Assembly: GCF_004359215.1 (NCBI RefSeq)
Contig: NC_090621.1
Location: 1-64,000 of the forward strand
DNA from: Bremia lactucae
Lineage: Eukaryota > Oomycota > Peronosporomycetes > Peronosporales > Peronosporaceae
DNA: 64,000 nucleotides
Direction of reading: 5' to 3'
In this document: piece after piece, positions 1-11,931 of the stretch
How the letters are laid out: every line of letters begins with the position of its first letter
How positions within the stretch are numbered: the first letter of the stretch is position 1
Position numbers and translations under genes: made by a program
The notes under the pieces: generated by a model
Told to the model about the DNA's origin: nothing
Database searches by the model: none
Seen by the model: only the letters and a program-made list of their open reading frames with translations

Positions 1-1207
1 GTCCTTCTGTACGTGGTGTTGCGAAAAATTCTCTGGACCACCCCCACAGGATTTTTTCGCAACATTACGCGTAGAGCACGCTTGAACGACGGATCAGAAA
101 TTGCGGAAGTCAAGTTTAGCGATTGACGTCGGGTTCTTACGATTTTCGCTCGTAGGATTGTCAGGGTTAGAACGGCTGAAACTTCGGCTGGACCTTTGGA
201 AGCAGCTGATGGTAAGAGACTCGCGCTAAGTGCGCAGTCATCCTCGCTCTCCGACCCCCTTCCAAGGTTGAAGAATCTTGTCGGCTGGAAGTTATTCATC
301 TTGTTCGTCACCACTACCTGAACGATGGTCGACTCACGGTCGGCATCACCATCGGCCTTCCTAAATAAATGGTGATATGTCGTCTCTTGTGGATCGACAT
401 AAAATTTCAGACGACCAAAGTAAAATACGAGGCGCGTATTCATATACGGCGGGACGGTGAGCCTATAATCTAGGTCGCTAACGAAACGCGGCAGTACCAT
501 CAGGTAATACAGAAACTACCTTTTCAGGTAATTTATATTACTTTGTCTCTCACACTTAGCGTTTATAATTTTAATGATCATGTTGGTCCGCGTATTGTTC
601 TTGCTTGTCATGTGCTCTTGCCATCGCGTCAAGAACTTCTCATGTGATGGCTAATCAACCATCCTCAAAGCATTGAGCATCGCTCACGCGTTTAACATCC
701 AATTCGCCTATGACCCCACCAAAAGGTTGGTCGTAAGACGTAGCTATCACAAACGAAACGCTGCTATCGTCTAGGAGCACATGCATTTCTTGCCGTGACT
801 CCGCACTTCTGTCGTTATTCTCTGCTAAACTGGCAGAGTCATTAGGGCAAGTTTCTGCTGTAGACTGATGCCCTTCGTGTGTCATCGTCACCTCGGCGGA
901 ACTGTGTCCCTCGTTCTCAATCGTACCAAGCATAGAGATGAGCCATTGCCACGAAGACTTGGGCTGAGTACAAGCAAGACTGGCATCCGAGGATGGTGCT
1001 GTCCGTTATTAACGAACGTATCTCACCAAATCGGACAGCATGGCCAGGTGGCATCATTGCCTACTTTCGAACTCATTCGTTCGACCGAACTCCTTTCTAT
1101 ATCGCTTAGAAAAGAGTAGCTATCACGGGAAACGTGATGCGTATTTCCATTATCATCTAACATGTCCACGTCAGATGATAGAACTGTGGTCCTTGGACTG
1201 ACTACAA

Positions 1208-1217
1208 AGTGCTACCA
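1208..1217 (-). other. Primer-binding site, family A
   Basis: On the minus strand it reads TGGTAGCACT, two bases after the LTR. It would pair with a tRNA ending in AGTGCTACCA. The same ten bases follow the LTRs at 3462-3471, 13909-13918, 47453-47462 and next to 52142. Confidence 0.7.
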
Positions 1218-1219
1218 GG

Positions 1220-1657
1220 TGTAACGGGGCACTGCCTCCTTGTACTGCTTCAGCACAAGTCCACCTTGCACTGCTTCAGTGCAAGTGGTGCCACACGTCA
1301 CTTCACGTATTCTTGTACATGCAGAGAAAGATTCTCTATGAAACACTTGCTCTAAAAAGAGTTAAAAGTATTTTTTTTTAATATGATTAAGCTCTTCTGT
1401 TTCTATCTATTGATACTTACTTAATTATATACTAATACAAAAAAATTAAATATTCTTATCTGCCTCTTTTTTATGCGCGCGTCCAATGCTGACATGATCG
1501 CGGTGAAAGTATATATAAAGGCCTATATTTACCAATGAAATAGCTTTACGAATGTTACTATGTAATAAAATATTCCCAAAATATTATCTACCTTTTAGAT
1601 ATATAATTATTAACAACCTTTGAGTGTTACTTTAATGTAACGATACACCTTGTTACA
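1220..1657 (-). repeat. LTR, family A, copy 1
   Basis: This 438-bp LTR has ends TGTAAC and GTTACA. Related copies lie at 3474-3911, 36739-37190 and, inverted, 61780-62221. Orientation is set by the primer-binding site on its left. No 5-bp target duplication flanks it, as expected for one LTR of a longer element. Confidence 0.85.
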
Positions 1658-1809
1658 GGTAGGGTGTCTCTCGAAACTTCACGCAATGATCAGTACTAGT
1701 GAGTGAAAAGGTGAGGTACATTGATATACTTCTAGGGATCCCTATGGCCGTGTTAGTGTCCTATATACTATGCAGCTCTACAGGAGGCAGATCTCGGTCG
1801 ATCGTGCTG

Positions 1810-2233
1810 TCACTGCTGAGCATTCCGGTCCACGAGGGTCCGGAGTGCGAGTGTATGCTCTCGCGTTGTTCGTGTTGGCGTGGCGACGAGCGTGACTTCA
1901 TTCAGCGCTGTTTGGCGCGTTGTAATCCACTGTCGAACGTCGTTGTTCAGGTGTTCTGCAAGTTCCATGATGATTGGACGTCCGTCCTCTGCAGTCGTCT
2001 GCTGAGAGAGAGCCGTGTCCATCGCGATGTTGGCTGCTCGGTCGGCCATCTTGTAATGCTCGCGGTAATGATGCGTCCAGCTGCGGATGCCGAGCCCGTC
2101 CGCGCATCGTCTCGCTTTCAGATAGAGTTGTCGCAGTCGAGGCTGTTTCGGTACCCTGTGGCGTTGGTGCTGTCGGATGATCATATTGCTGTCTCCGATC
2201 ACGTGCAACGGGCTGTAGCGAGCTGCCGCGGCT
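1810..2233 (-). pseudogene. Truncated LINE RNase H C-terminus
   Basis: This is the C-terminal part of a type I RNase H plus tail, homologous to 4064-4487. It is cut at the n at 2234. At the base matching 4184 this copy has a Gln codon where the other copy has a stop, so its frame runs on to 1810 and shows the family's natural C-terminus. Confidence 0.75.
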
Positions 2234-2254
2234 NTTCTCATTAATTGAATAGAC

Positions 2255-3911
2255 GTCCTTCTGTACGTGGTGTTGCGAAAAATTCTCTGGACCACCCCCA
2301 CAGGATTTTTTCGCAACATTACGCGTAGAGCACGCTTGAACGACGGATCAGAAATTGCGGAAGTCAAGTTTAGCGATTGACGTCGGGTTCTTACGATTTT
2401 CGCTCGTAGGATTGTCAGGGTTAGAACGGCTGAAACTTCGGCTGGACCTTTGGAAGCAGCTGATGGTAAGAGACTCGCGCTAAGTGCGCAGTCATCCTCG
2501 CTCTCCGACCCCCTTCCAAGGTTGAAGAATCTTGTCGGCTGGAAGTTATTCATCTTGTTCGTCACCACTACCTGAACGATGGTCGACTCACGGTCGGCAT
2601 CACCATCGGCCTTCCTAAATAAATGGTGATATGTCGTCTCTTGTGGATCGACATAAAATTTCAGACGACCAAAGTAAAATACGAGGCGCGTATTCATATA
2701 CGGCGGGACGGTGAGCCTATAATCTAGGTCGCTAACGAAACGCGGCAGTACCATCAGGTAATACAGAAACTACCTTTTCAGGTAATTTATATTACTTTGT
2801 CTCTCACACTTAGCGTTTATAATTTTAATGATCATGTTGGTCCGCGTATTGTTCTTGCTTGTCATGTGCTCTTGCCATCGCGTCAAGAACTTCTCATGTG
2901 ATGGCTAATCAACCATCCTCAAAGCATTGAGCATCGCTCACGCGTTTAACATCCAATTCGCCTATGACCCCACCAAAAGGTTGGTCGTAAGACGTAGCTA
3001 TCACAAACGAAACGCTGCTATCGTCTAGGAGCACATGCATTTCTTGCCGTGACTCCGCACTTCTGTCGTTATTCTCTGCTAAACTGGCAGAGTCATTAGG
3101 GCAAGTTTCTGCTGTAGACTGATGCCCTTCGTGTGTCATCGTCACCTCGGCGGAACTGTGTCCCTCGTTCTCAATCGTACCAAGCATAGAGATGAGCCAT
3201 TGCCACGAAGACTTGGGCTGAGTACAAGCAAGACTGGCATCCGAGGATGGTGCTGTCCGTTATTAACGAACGTATCTCACCAAATCGGACAGCATGGCCA
3301 GGTGGCATCATTGCCTACTTTCGAACTCATTCGTTCGACCGAACTCCTTTCTATATCGCTTAGAAAAGAGTAGCTATCACGGGAAACGTGATGCGTATTT
3401 CCATTATCATCTAACATGTCCACGTCAGATGATAGAACTGTGGTCCTTGGACTGACTACAAAGTGCTACCAGGTGTAACGGGGCACTGCCTCCTTGTACT
3501 GCTTCAGCACAAGTCCACCTTGCACTGCTTCAGTGCAAGTGGTGCCACACGTCACTTCACGTATTCTTGTACATGCAGAGAAAGATTCTCTATGAAACAC
3601 TTGCTCTAAAAAGAGTTAAAAGTATTTTTTTTTAATATGATTAAGCTCTTCTGTTTCTATCTATTGATACTTACTTAATTATATACTAATACAAAAAAAT
3701 TAAATATTCTTATCTGCCTCTTTTTTATGCGCGCGTCCAATGCTGACATGATCGCGGTGAAAGTATATATAAAGGCCTATATTTACCAATGAAATAGCTT
3801 TACGAATGTTACTATGTAATAAAATATTCCCAAAATATTATCTACCTTTTAGATATATAATTATTAACAACCTTTGAGTGTTACTTTAATGTAACGATAC
3901 ACCTTGTTACA
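2255..3911 (-). mobile_element. Partial LTR retrotransposon, family A, second copy
   Basis: On the minus strand it has an LTR (3911-3474), a primer-binding site (3471-3462) and an internal region (3461-2255) containing the same 92-codon frame (3187-2909) and the frame beginning at 2754. It stops at the duplication boundary, so no pol is present. The frame from 2754 runs across the boundary into LINE sequence only because of the join. Confidence 0.7.
3474..3911 (-). repeat. LTR, family A, copy 2
   Basis: Identical, as far as read, to the LTR at 1220-1657. Its right edge abuts the 3' end region of the LINE. Confidence 0.85.
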
Positions 3912-4183
3912 GGTAGGGTGTCTCTCGAAACTTCACGCAATGATCAGTACTAGTGAGTGAAAAGGTGAGGTACATTGATATACTTCTAGGGATCCCTATG
4001 GCCGTGTTAGTGTCCTATATACTATGCAGCTCTACAGGAGGCAGATCTCGGTCGATCGTGCTGTCACTGCTGAGCATTTCGGTCCACGAGGGTTCGGGGT
4101 GCGAGTGTATGCTCTCGCGTTGTTCGTGTTGGCGTGGCGACGAGCGTGACTTCATTCAGCGCTGTTTGGCGCGTTGTAATCCA

Positions 4184-6325
4184 CTATCGAACGTCGTTGT
4201 TCAGGTGTTCTGCAAGTTCCATGATGATTGGACGTCCGTCCTCTGCAGTCGTCTGCTGAGAGAGAGCCGTGTTTATCGCGATGTTGGCTGCTCGGTCGAC
4301 CATCTTGTTATGCTCGCGGTAATGATGCGTCCAGCTGCGGATGCCGAGCCCGTCCGCGCATCGTCTCGCTTTCAGATAGAGTTGTCGCAGTCGAGGCTGT
4401 TTCGGTACCCTGTGGCGTTGGTGCTGTCGGATGATCATATTGCTGTCTCCGGTCACGTGCAACGGGCTGTAGCGAGCTGCCGCGGCTCGACGTTGTCCGT
4501 GGATGAGCCCCCAGTATTCGGCGGTGTTGTTGGTCGTGTCGACTCGCGCATACGACAAGCTGGACGCCCAGCAGATGTATGTGGCGTGCGTGTCGATGTC
4601 GAGTCGCACGATGACCGAGCCTGACCCTCCTGGCCCTGGGGTGCCTCTCGATCCTCCATCGAAGAAAAGCAAGAAGACGGAGCGTGACGCGAGTGGTCGT
4701 GAACATGTGCGGTCGCGGTCGCGTTCCGACAGCAGGTCCTGAAGGCTGGCCACGAGCACCGCCATCACCCTCCCTCTCGGAGTCCGGTGCGCATCGCTGT
4801 CGAAGTCTCGAATGAGGTGTCCGAGAGAACTAAGTCCACCTTGGATAGAGGCGTTAATGACGGCTCTCATCGCGGTCGCTGAGGCGGTCGGCTCGTGTCG
4901 CAGTCGGAGTCGTGCACACCAGATGGCATGCAGCGTTGCGACCGCCGTGTGCCGCCAGAGTAGGCTGGCCACTGGGTAGAGCTCGTCGCGCAACGGGTCC
5001 TCATCCTCCTCGTCACTCAGAGTGGCACGAACAGCGTTCCAAGCCCGCTCGAGTGTCTCGGGCATCTCGAGGCTGAAACACACACGTGGTGTGTCGTCTA
5101 TGACGTTCTCGCCGAGTTGTTGCCAGCGCGCACGGAAGTCTGCCCACGCCGTCGCCGCGACTGGACAGTCCCAGAAAAAGTGCTTGACGTTGGTGTGTTC
5201 AACGTCGCTGCATGAGGAGTGCGGGCACGTGAGGTTGCTGCTATCGTGGTTCCAGAGGTTGAGCTTGTTTGCCTTGAGCCGGAAAACGGTCTGCGCTGCG
5301 TATGGAGAAAGACCGGGAACTCGCTGCGTCTCGGTCCATTTGGTCTGCCGCATTTCATCAAACACAGTCGAGCTACTGCTTGCCTGTCTGGCCAGCGCAT
5401 CATCGCGTGCCTTCTCTCCCTTCTCTCGACGTCTTCGTGGTACCATCCGCCTGTACAGCTTCCTCCTTGGTCGCCACCGCCCTTCACCACTGTAGAGACT
5501 CACGAGCCGCGAGAGTACCGTATGTCCCTGGAACGTGACTGTACTGCCCGGCACGTCTGCCGATGCTTCAAGCTCGCAGTCGCTCATCGATGCCACTGTA
5601 CGTGGATCGCGTTGCAGTAGAGCGTCCGAGTAGATGATGCTGTCCCCGTTGTCCGTTAGCATCCACGAGTGGTGCTGCTGCAACTCCACATTGACCGGTC
5701 TCAGTAACGTCGGTGTGTGCGGACGGTAGAGAAGCTGCAGAAAGTTGATCAAGAGTGTTTCACAAAGGCGCTCCGCTGCCAGTCGAGTTGACGGCCGTGG
5801 ATCCGGAGACTCGCGCATCTGGAATGTGATCTCGCCTCTCCTGCTCCACGACCACTCGATGACATCTCCGAGCATTCGCCGACAGTCTGTCGCTCGTGCA
5901 AAGTCGCCAACTTTAGACAGAGCTCCATGACCGTTGTGTAGCCAGGTCGTGGTATCCAGTGTCGCGTGCCGGAGCCACTCGTCGCAAAAGGCTCCCCTGT
6001 GATCCGCCCATCGCCGCAATAGATCCGCCACTCTCGTCATCGTGGTGGCATCGATGCTGTATACCACCTCGCCATCGTGCCACCGCGCATTGCAGAGGCT
6101 AGTTCGCATTGCCGCACGGGCGTCCCTCACAAGCCGATGCTCCGCTGCCGAGAGGGTGCCGCCGACCGCACGACTGATGCTCCGGATGCCCACATCGTCG
6201 AGCCGTAGAAGTTCGCGTCTTTCGCCGTTGTATCGAACCTCGAGTGTGGATAGACGTCTGCGCCCTGTCCTGCCATTATGATGTCGCCGATGATCCGCCC
6301 GGCTCCTGTTGATCCCGACGCCCAC
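4184..6325 (-). pseudogene. LINE RT C-terminal region and RNase H
   Basis: This is the longest surviving frame of the LINE (713 codons). Its N-terminal half is the region after the RT palm. In the middle, about residues 365-400, a zinc-binding-like CPHSSCSDVEHTNVKHFFWDC segment resembles the zf-RVT motif found in plant and oomycete LINEs. The C-terminal 150 residues are RNase H. It has no start of its own and was part of a longer polyprotein. Confidence 0.8.
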
Positions 6326-6690
6326 CGTCCAACTGCCATTGCCGCCAGGGTGAGAAGCTCCGCTTGAATATTCGGAACTGCAATCCCGCCTTTAAGTACG
6401 GGTAGCTCGGCCTGCATCTCGCCCATCCAAGCTCGAACCTGCTTGCCATCTCGTTTGCCCCAGACAAAGCGTTTGACGAGTTGCTGTAGTTGATCGACAG
6501 TTGCTGTAGGTGGCCAGACGTGTCTGGCAACAAGGACGATCTTTGGTACAATGGCCGCTGCAGCCAGCGCGGCTCGTTGCCCTACTGTGTTAGTTTTGGC
6601 CCGCGCGAGGTACAATCTCGCGTTGATCGAGCTGATACACGCTTCCCAGTTGGCCTTCGTCGCGTCACCAACACTGACTTGAATACCGAG

Positions 6691-7214
6691 TTACCTGCAG
6701 TGCTCGCCGTCGCGCAAGAGCTTCACATCACCAAGAGAGGCGGGATCAACGACGACACAACTGCGGAGAGGAATAGCCATGGACTTGCTGGCGTTGACTC
6801 GAAGTTCGGATGCCGTGCCGAACTGTGCGAGGATCTCCAACACCCTGCTGACTTTCTGTGGAGACCGGACGTAGACAGCCGTATCGTCGGCGTACCCACA
6901 AATCTTCACATTGATCTGTTTGGATCGGCTACTGAGGACTACACCTTCGAGTTCTGTCGTATTCTCGATCTTCTCGTAGAGTAGCTCTAGTGCCAAGATG
7001 AAGAGCAGCGGTGCGAGTGGGCAGCCTTGCCGATTCCGCACGTGACGCCGAGCCAGCTCAACAGGTAGCCGTTCACTAGGAAGCGGCATCTCGTGTTCTC
7101 GTGCAGGATTCCCACAAGCCGCACGAAATTGTCGGGGAATCCCAGGCATCGCAGCGCCGCGAAGAGGAAAAGCCGGCTGAGAGAGTCGTACGCTTTCGCG
7201 AAGTCGAGTAGCAT
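6691..7214 (-). pseudogene. LINE reverse transcriptase core, frameshifted
   Basis: Two overlapping frames (7214-6987 and 7149-6691) together carry RT motifs, including the palm motif CGYADDTAVYV and the motif AKAYDSLSR. A shift within the region around the RQGCPLAP block (about 7020-7100) separates them. Confidence 0.8.
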
Positions 7215-7253
7215 CGCGAGTCCCTGAGCAAGGTTCTCATCCTCTCTAGCTTC

Positions 7254-7625
7254 AAATTAAACAGCCGCCCAGTACGCAGCAAAATTCCTGTCGTATTCCG
7301 ATATGGCGAAACAACGGTCGCAGCGAATTAACTTCGCTGGTTCGCGTTTAGGAGAACTCATGAACGGCAACGTACCCCCCCCCCACTCCTCTTAATTTTT
7401 CTTATTTCAGATGGACTAGTGAAGTGGCTCGAGCAGATGCTCGTTTTCACAAGCAGACACCAGTTTCGGTACGGTGACGCGCAGGTCGTCGCCGGTTCTC
7501 AAGAGCCGAAAATCTTTGGGTATTCTCCTTATTAGACGAGGATCGAAAGCATATAATTCCACGAGGCGGTAGGCGGTTCCCAGCCGCATCTACCGCTGCA
7601 GGCGGATCCCGATACAAGTGGCGAT
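7254..7625. other. Unassigned spacer between LINE and Gypsy element
   Basis: No coding frame or recognisable repeat was seen. It contains a run of ten C at about 7375 and a pyrimidine-rich stretch. It may include further decayed transposon sequence. Confidence 0.4.
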
Positions 7626-7676
7626 AAGTTAATGTACCACAATAACGGTTCTCTAACCGATGTGTGCCCCATTACA
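7626..7676 (-). repeat. Remnant of 3' LTR, family B
   Basis: Only about 50 bp of the LTR start survive here. They match the outer ends of the LTRs at 14360-14412 and 48035-48085. The remainder of the LTR is missing, so no target duplication can be read. Confidence 0.7.
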
Positions 7677-7841
7677 CCCTCCCCTTTCAGACTGTTGACA
7701 CCGAGTGACAACATTCGCTTCATTTCCTCTTTGAGGTTGGAACCTAAACTGCTAACCGTTCGGTTGTGTTTTTCTTTCCTTTGTCTCATGACAATTAAGC
7801 GTGAGTCATAGACTCTTAGCACCTTCCTCGACGAGGAAAGA

Positions 7842-8621
7842 ATGGTGGACTTTGAAAGTCACTCTCTATCAGAGGAGGTGGAAAAAAGGGCGGCGTTCGC
7901 TCAAGCCTTCTCCTCCGGATTAACGTCGGCGGGCCCCGAATCCGTTCCCAGAACGTGGTGTCGCTGATGTCTTAACTGCATTGAGCAGTACACGGGCCCC
8001 GAGTTTAACATCACTACGAATCCGCTCGATGAAGAGCAAGAGCGGATAATTCTCATAGAGGAAAGATCTCGTCGTCGAGCTGCCGAGATAGCGAAAGCTA
8101 AAGCTCATAGTGAATATAGATTCACTCCGCTTAGTGTTGACAAGCGTCTCAAAGAGATAGCGGGTCATAGCTTGACCATCTAGATCTCTGGTGACCCGGC
8201 GAGGACGCCGGAGGGAATCGCTGCCCGCGACGCTCTTCATGAGCAATACCTTACGCCAACGGTAATGATGCGAAGCGACTATCTGACGCGTTTATGTGAT
8301 CAAGGTCGTGGGGCTTCGGTGACCTCCATTAGGGAAATTCCGATCGTTTTGTTTCCAAACAAAACTAGGAGTGAAAACGAAGTCTCATTTGAGAACTGGG
8401 CTCACCGGGCCCGCAAACTCCGTAATACCTGGAATATCAGAGAGTCTGCGGATAGAGGTGATATTCGTTTGGTACGGAAGCTTCGCTTTGACTTCGTTAA
8501 GCTTCAGTCCAAAGGCCACTTACGTTCGGCATTTATGCCACAAAACGAAGAAAGGCCTAGCCGATATTCAGTGCTTCGGTTGACCGTACAACCAAGGATC
8601 GAAGCCACACTGAGGCTTTAA
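7842..8621 (+). pseudogene. Antisense accessory frame inside the Gypsy element
   Basis: An ATG at 7842 opens a 259-codon frame on the strand opposite gag-pol, between the chromodomain and the 3' LTR. It is broken only by TGA at 7965 and TAG at about 8181. The predicted product is charged: an N-terminal Ser/Glu-rich part, an Arg/Lys/Glu-rich segment around residues 60-90 and a basic C-terminal half. The second family B copy keeps the same ATG and about 40 codons (48239-48358). No known domain was recognised. It could be an accessory gene of the element or a chance open frame. Confidence 0.45.
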
Positions 8622-8649
8622 ATCCACCTAATCCCGCGTTTAGTGGTGG

Positions 8650-9900
8650 AAATCGTCGTTTGACGCGAATTGACCCTGAGCTTGACGTTCAAAAACGTCA
8701 CCGGCGTACGGGCAATCTTGCCGAAGAGGTACCTCGAACTCCCAAGAGTTTTCAGAAGAGGATTACCCGGTATTGATCCTCACGACGACGTCGCTTTAAA
8801 AGTTTCTCCACATGAAACTGAAGGTTTCGTCGCGCATTAAGCAGCGCGGGAGGGTGCCGAAATTTCGGCGTAAGCATTTGATGCTCTACGACACGAGGTG
8901 CAACTTCTTCGTGAGGTCCTTGCTCGGGTTTGGAGCTCTTTTGAGGTGGTTCGGGACTGTTTTTCGACGCTGGAGCGTCAGCAGCCTCGTTCAGAGGACC
9001 AGTTGAATATCCTGGTGAGGATGCAACAATCTGCGGCACGACCGCCTGTCTCGGCGCAAGCGCCTTAGTCCACGTGGGAAGGGTCCCGATATGGCTAAAG
9101 CAAGCCAACGTAAAACACTGGGTGTGTACGCAACTTGCTGGGAAGGATTAGCGTATAAACTAGGCCCTTCTTGACCACGACCGTAAATGGTCCAATAATG
9201 CGCGGGCGCAATTTGGTCTTGAAGACCGCGGTAACCAAGTTGGTAGGTAGATTTTCAGCGTTTATTGTTTTTTCGGTCTCCGACAATATAAGAATTAATA
9301 CAGCTTCTGCCTCTAGCATCTGCTTGTTCTTTTTGTTTGTCTTGGCTCTCAGCCATCGTATCCCTTACATGTCTCAAGAACACTAAATCGCGTCTCGAGA
9401 AACACGCTTACTTGTTTCCGAGCGATAACAGGGCTGATATCAGCAAGCCAATCGGCCAATTCTCCCCCACCAATCCTGAACCACGCAGTGGTATCGTTAA
9501 TGGAACGCGCGGCTTTATTTAACGCAAACTCCACTACTGGGAGCATTGAGCTCCAGCGCTTTGGTGTCTGAGCATACACGCTGCGTAATACGTCTTCAAT
9601 GACGCGATTGACACGTTTAGTTTGACCATCGGTCTGCGGATGGTCCGCAGTGGACATATCCAATCTGGTGCCAAGCACTCGAAAAATATTTTTCAGAATT
9701 TACCCTTGAAACGGGGATCCCGATCAGAAACAATTGCCACTGGCGAACCATGTTGTCGAAACACGCGATCGATAAACAGCTTAGCTAAACTCTCTCCATC
9801 AATGGAATCCGGCACAGCCGCTAAGTGAGCCATTTTGCTCAAACGGTCAACAAAGACCACTATAGCGGAGTTACCGGCTGAATCTTTCGGTAGCCCAAAA
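8650..9900 (-). pseudogene. Integrase and chromodomain of Gypsy family B
   Basis: The rve integrase core is readable from about 9900 to 9350. It has the segment with FVDRLSKMAHL and SDRDPRFK, then a DHPQTDGQTKR block (9678-9349). A C-terminal GPF-type tail follows (9319-9095). The last part (about 8860-8650) reads as a chromodomain: an EKLLKRRRR segment, then after a frameshift an ENSWEFE segment, matching the usual motif with a conserved Trp. Several frameshifts interrupt it. Confidence 0.8.
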
Positions 9901-10134
9901 AAAATTTATACTATGGACTCCCAGCGTCCGATGGGTACGGGAAGACTCGCCAGTGGCGCAGCAGCATGTGCCGAGAGTTAACCCGTTGGCACGTTTCGCA
10001 TGTGCGAACATATGTGCTGACCCATTTATAAAGTTTGGACCACCACCAACTCTAGCTGATTGAGCCGTAGGTCTTTTCTCTACCGAGATGACCACCAAGG
10101 ACGGTATCGTGTGCCTCATAGAGGATCCGGTACT

Positions 10135-10900
10135 TCAAATCCTCATCATGAGGAACAATGACACGCGGAGGGTCCGCGATGTCTGTGCAATAAAGCAACA
10201 GGTCGTTATCGATAAAAATCGATGAAACATTGCACGCAAACGTGCCGGTAATTTAATCTCTGAATCCGAGATCTTTAAAGCTCGTAGCAGAGCTACATAC
10301 TGTTCATCCTTGGCGTGAGCCGAACGGATTAGTTCAGGAATAGGTGACGAGATAGTCGTTATATGAGAAACCTCATAATCCGGCCTGCGTGATAACGCAT
10401 CGGCCAAAGCATTTTGCTTGTCGGGTTTATACTTCACCTCGAAGTTGCATTCCGCAAAAAAGAATAGCCATCGGGCCATTATCTGTGTGAGATGGGGCGA
10501 CTTAGCCGTCGTGCGTAATGACGCGTGATCTGTATAAATCACAAACGGCCTAGAGCCGAGCAGATGAACTCTGAATTTGACGAGAGCATACTTCATAGCA
10601 AGTAACTCTTTGTCATGAACTGGTTAGTTCTTTTCCGCAGCTTTAAGCTGTCTAGACTCGAACGCAATAACACGTTTGTGCCCATCAACATCTCTTTGTA
10701 ACAGAGCACTGCCAATGGTAAAATCTAATGCGTCACAGACGATACTGAAAGGCCAATTTGGGTTTGGCATTGCCAGAATCGGAGCATGGATAAGACTATC
10801 CTAATCGGCTCGAAAGGCATTATATTTGGTGCTAGTCCAGCACCATTCTGTATCCCTTTTAAGGAGATTAGATAATGGCCTAGCCATATCAGCATAATTT
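10135..10900 (-). pseudogene. RNase H of Gypsy family B
   Basis: The frame 10596-10135 contains the typical Gypsy RNase H end: IYTDHASLR, then KPDKQNALADALSRRP. The region before it (to about 10900) reads the earlier RNase H part only across frameshifts. Confidence 0.8.
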
Positions 10901-11035
10901 TCGGTATACTTGTGTAAATAATTGGCGTGACCCAACCACTTACACAAATCCTTTTGGTTTTTAGGAACCAGCCAATCTACTATGCTTTTACCTTAGCGGG
11001 ATCAGCTCTAACGCCTCGCTTTCCAATGAAGCATC

Positions 11036-11931
11036 CTAAAAAGGAATTTCGTATGCGCCAAAAATGCATTTAGATGCATTGGCATACAATTTATTTGTGC
11101 GCATGCACTCGAGCACTGCTCGCAAATGTTCTAAATGGTTTTCCATATCCGACCGACCCTGCACCGCGCGACTATGGACAAAAATGTCATCGAAATAAGT
11201 CCGATTAGGGCGAAACAGTTGCGTCACTAGACGATTAAATGTTGCCGGGGCGTTGGAAAGCCCTTGTGGTATAACCAGCCACTCCCATAACATGCCGCTT
11301 GGGGTGCTAACCGCTGTAAGCGGGATATCGCTAGCTTTCATGAGCAATTGGTAGGAACCATCGACGAAGTTAATGCACTGTACATTGTACATCCCACCAT
11401 ATTATTCTGAAGAACATCCTTTCTAGGAATGGGGGTTTGTGCTGGTATAGTGACAGCATCAAGCTTTTTATAAGCATGTACAATGCGCCATTTACCATTT
11501 GGCTTTTTGACACAAAATGTCGGTGTCGAATGGGGAGATTTGCTTTCTCGTACCATTCCAGCCTCGTGCTTAGCACGGAAGAAATCGTCAACGACGTCAC
11601 ACTGCTTCTTTGATAGAGGCCATTGTCTTGTGACACAGTATTTGGTTCCCGGAACTAAGTCAATTTCATGATGAACACCTCTATCCGGAGGTAAAACAGA
11701 AGGTGGGTTTTTACATACCACATCTCGAAATTCCTTAATTAAGGCATAAAAGGGATCCGTAGGATCTATAATGATCGATGACCCATTTCGCGCACTAAGT
11801 GCAGCTTTTGTGTCATCCAGGACAGCTTCGTCTAAAAGTGACGATGAGTTTAACTCAACCATAGGTCGAATGACCACCATTTCAGAGATGTCACCAGCTT
11901 TAAAGGCTCGACTGCACTCATCAATAGACAT
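11036..11931 (-). pseudogene. Reverse transcriptase of Gypsy family B
   Basis: Two frames cover the RT. Frame 11931-11338 has the linker and fingers ([38 protein letters not shown]). Frame 11392-11036 has PQGLSNAPATFNRLV and the catalytic FDDI in place of the usual YxDD/YFDDI core. A small deletion separates them near 11390. Confidence 0.88.

Larger units (their letters stand above)
1..1657 (-). mobile_element. 5' end of LTR retrotransposon (family A), runs off window
   Basis: Read on the minus strand, this is an LTR (1657-1220), a two-base spacer, a primer-binding site (1217-1208) and an internal region continuing past the window edge. The internal region holds a 92-codon acidic, Ser-rich open frame (933-655) and a second open frame entering at about 500, which I do not recognise. 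The place of these frames directly after the primer-binding site suggests gag, but no zinc knuckle or gag motif is visible. The same arrangement is repeated at 2255-3911. Confidence 0.7.
1..2233. repeat. Left copy of a 2.23-kb tandem duplication
   Basis: This block recurs at a spacing of 2,254 bp (2255-4487). It contains, on the minus strand, a LINE 3' end (about 1700-2233), an LTR (1220-1657) and the start of the internal region of that LTR element. As far as read, the first 1.8 kb are identical to the second copy. The LINE part (1810-2233) carries about nine substitutions, nearly all transitions. The copy ends exactly at an ambiguous base (n at 2234), followed by 20 unrelated bases. It may be a real tandem duplication or two haplotype contigs joined. 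Confidence 0.85.
2255..4487. repeat. Right copy of the 2.23-kb tandem duplication
   Basis: This is the second copy of the block at 1-2233. It continues without a break into the longer LINE on its right, so it is the copy in original context. The copy on the left is joined to it through one n and 20 unrelated bases. Confidence 0.85.
4064..7253 (-). mobile_element. 5'-truncated LINE (non-LTR retrotransposon) with RT and RNase H
   Basis: The minus strand holds a decayed LINE-type polyprotein. The order is the start of the RT fingers (FAKAYDSL near 7195), a GCPLAPLLF block, a YADD catalytic motif (within 7149-6691), an RT thumb region, and a long frame (6325-4184) that ends in a type I RNase H with a DGGSRGTPGPGGSG opening and a TGDSNMI motif. 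At least three frameshifts separate the pieces, and a stop at 4184 is absent from the copy at 1810. No endonuclease domain is present, so the 5' end is lost near 7253. It is a dead copy. Confidence 0.85.

Noticed and set aside
1220..1657. A third solo LTR
   Set aside because: The flanking bases show no 5-bp duplication and a primer-binding site follows, so it is the LTR of a longer element.
1974..2244. Plus-strand proteins at 1699-2244 and 3953-4624
   Set aside because: They are antisense shadows of the LINE RNase H frame.
8752..9108. A separate 118-residue protein
   Set aside because: Its C-terminal part reads as the start of the chromodomain of the Gypsy pol, so it belongs to the element.
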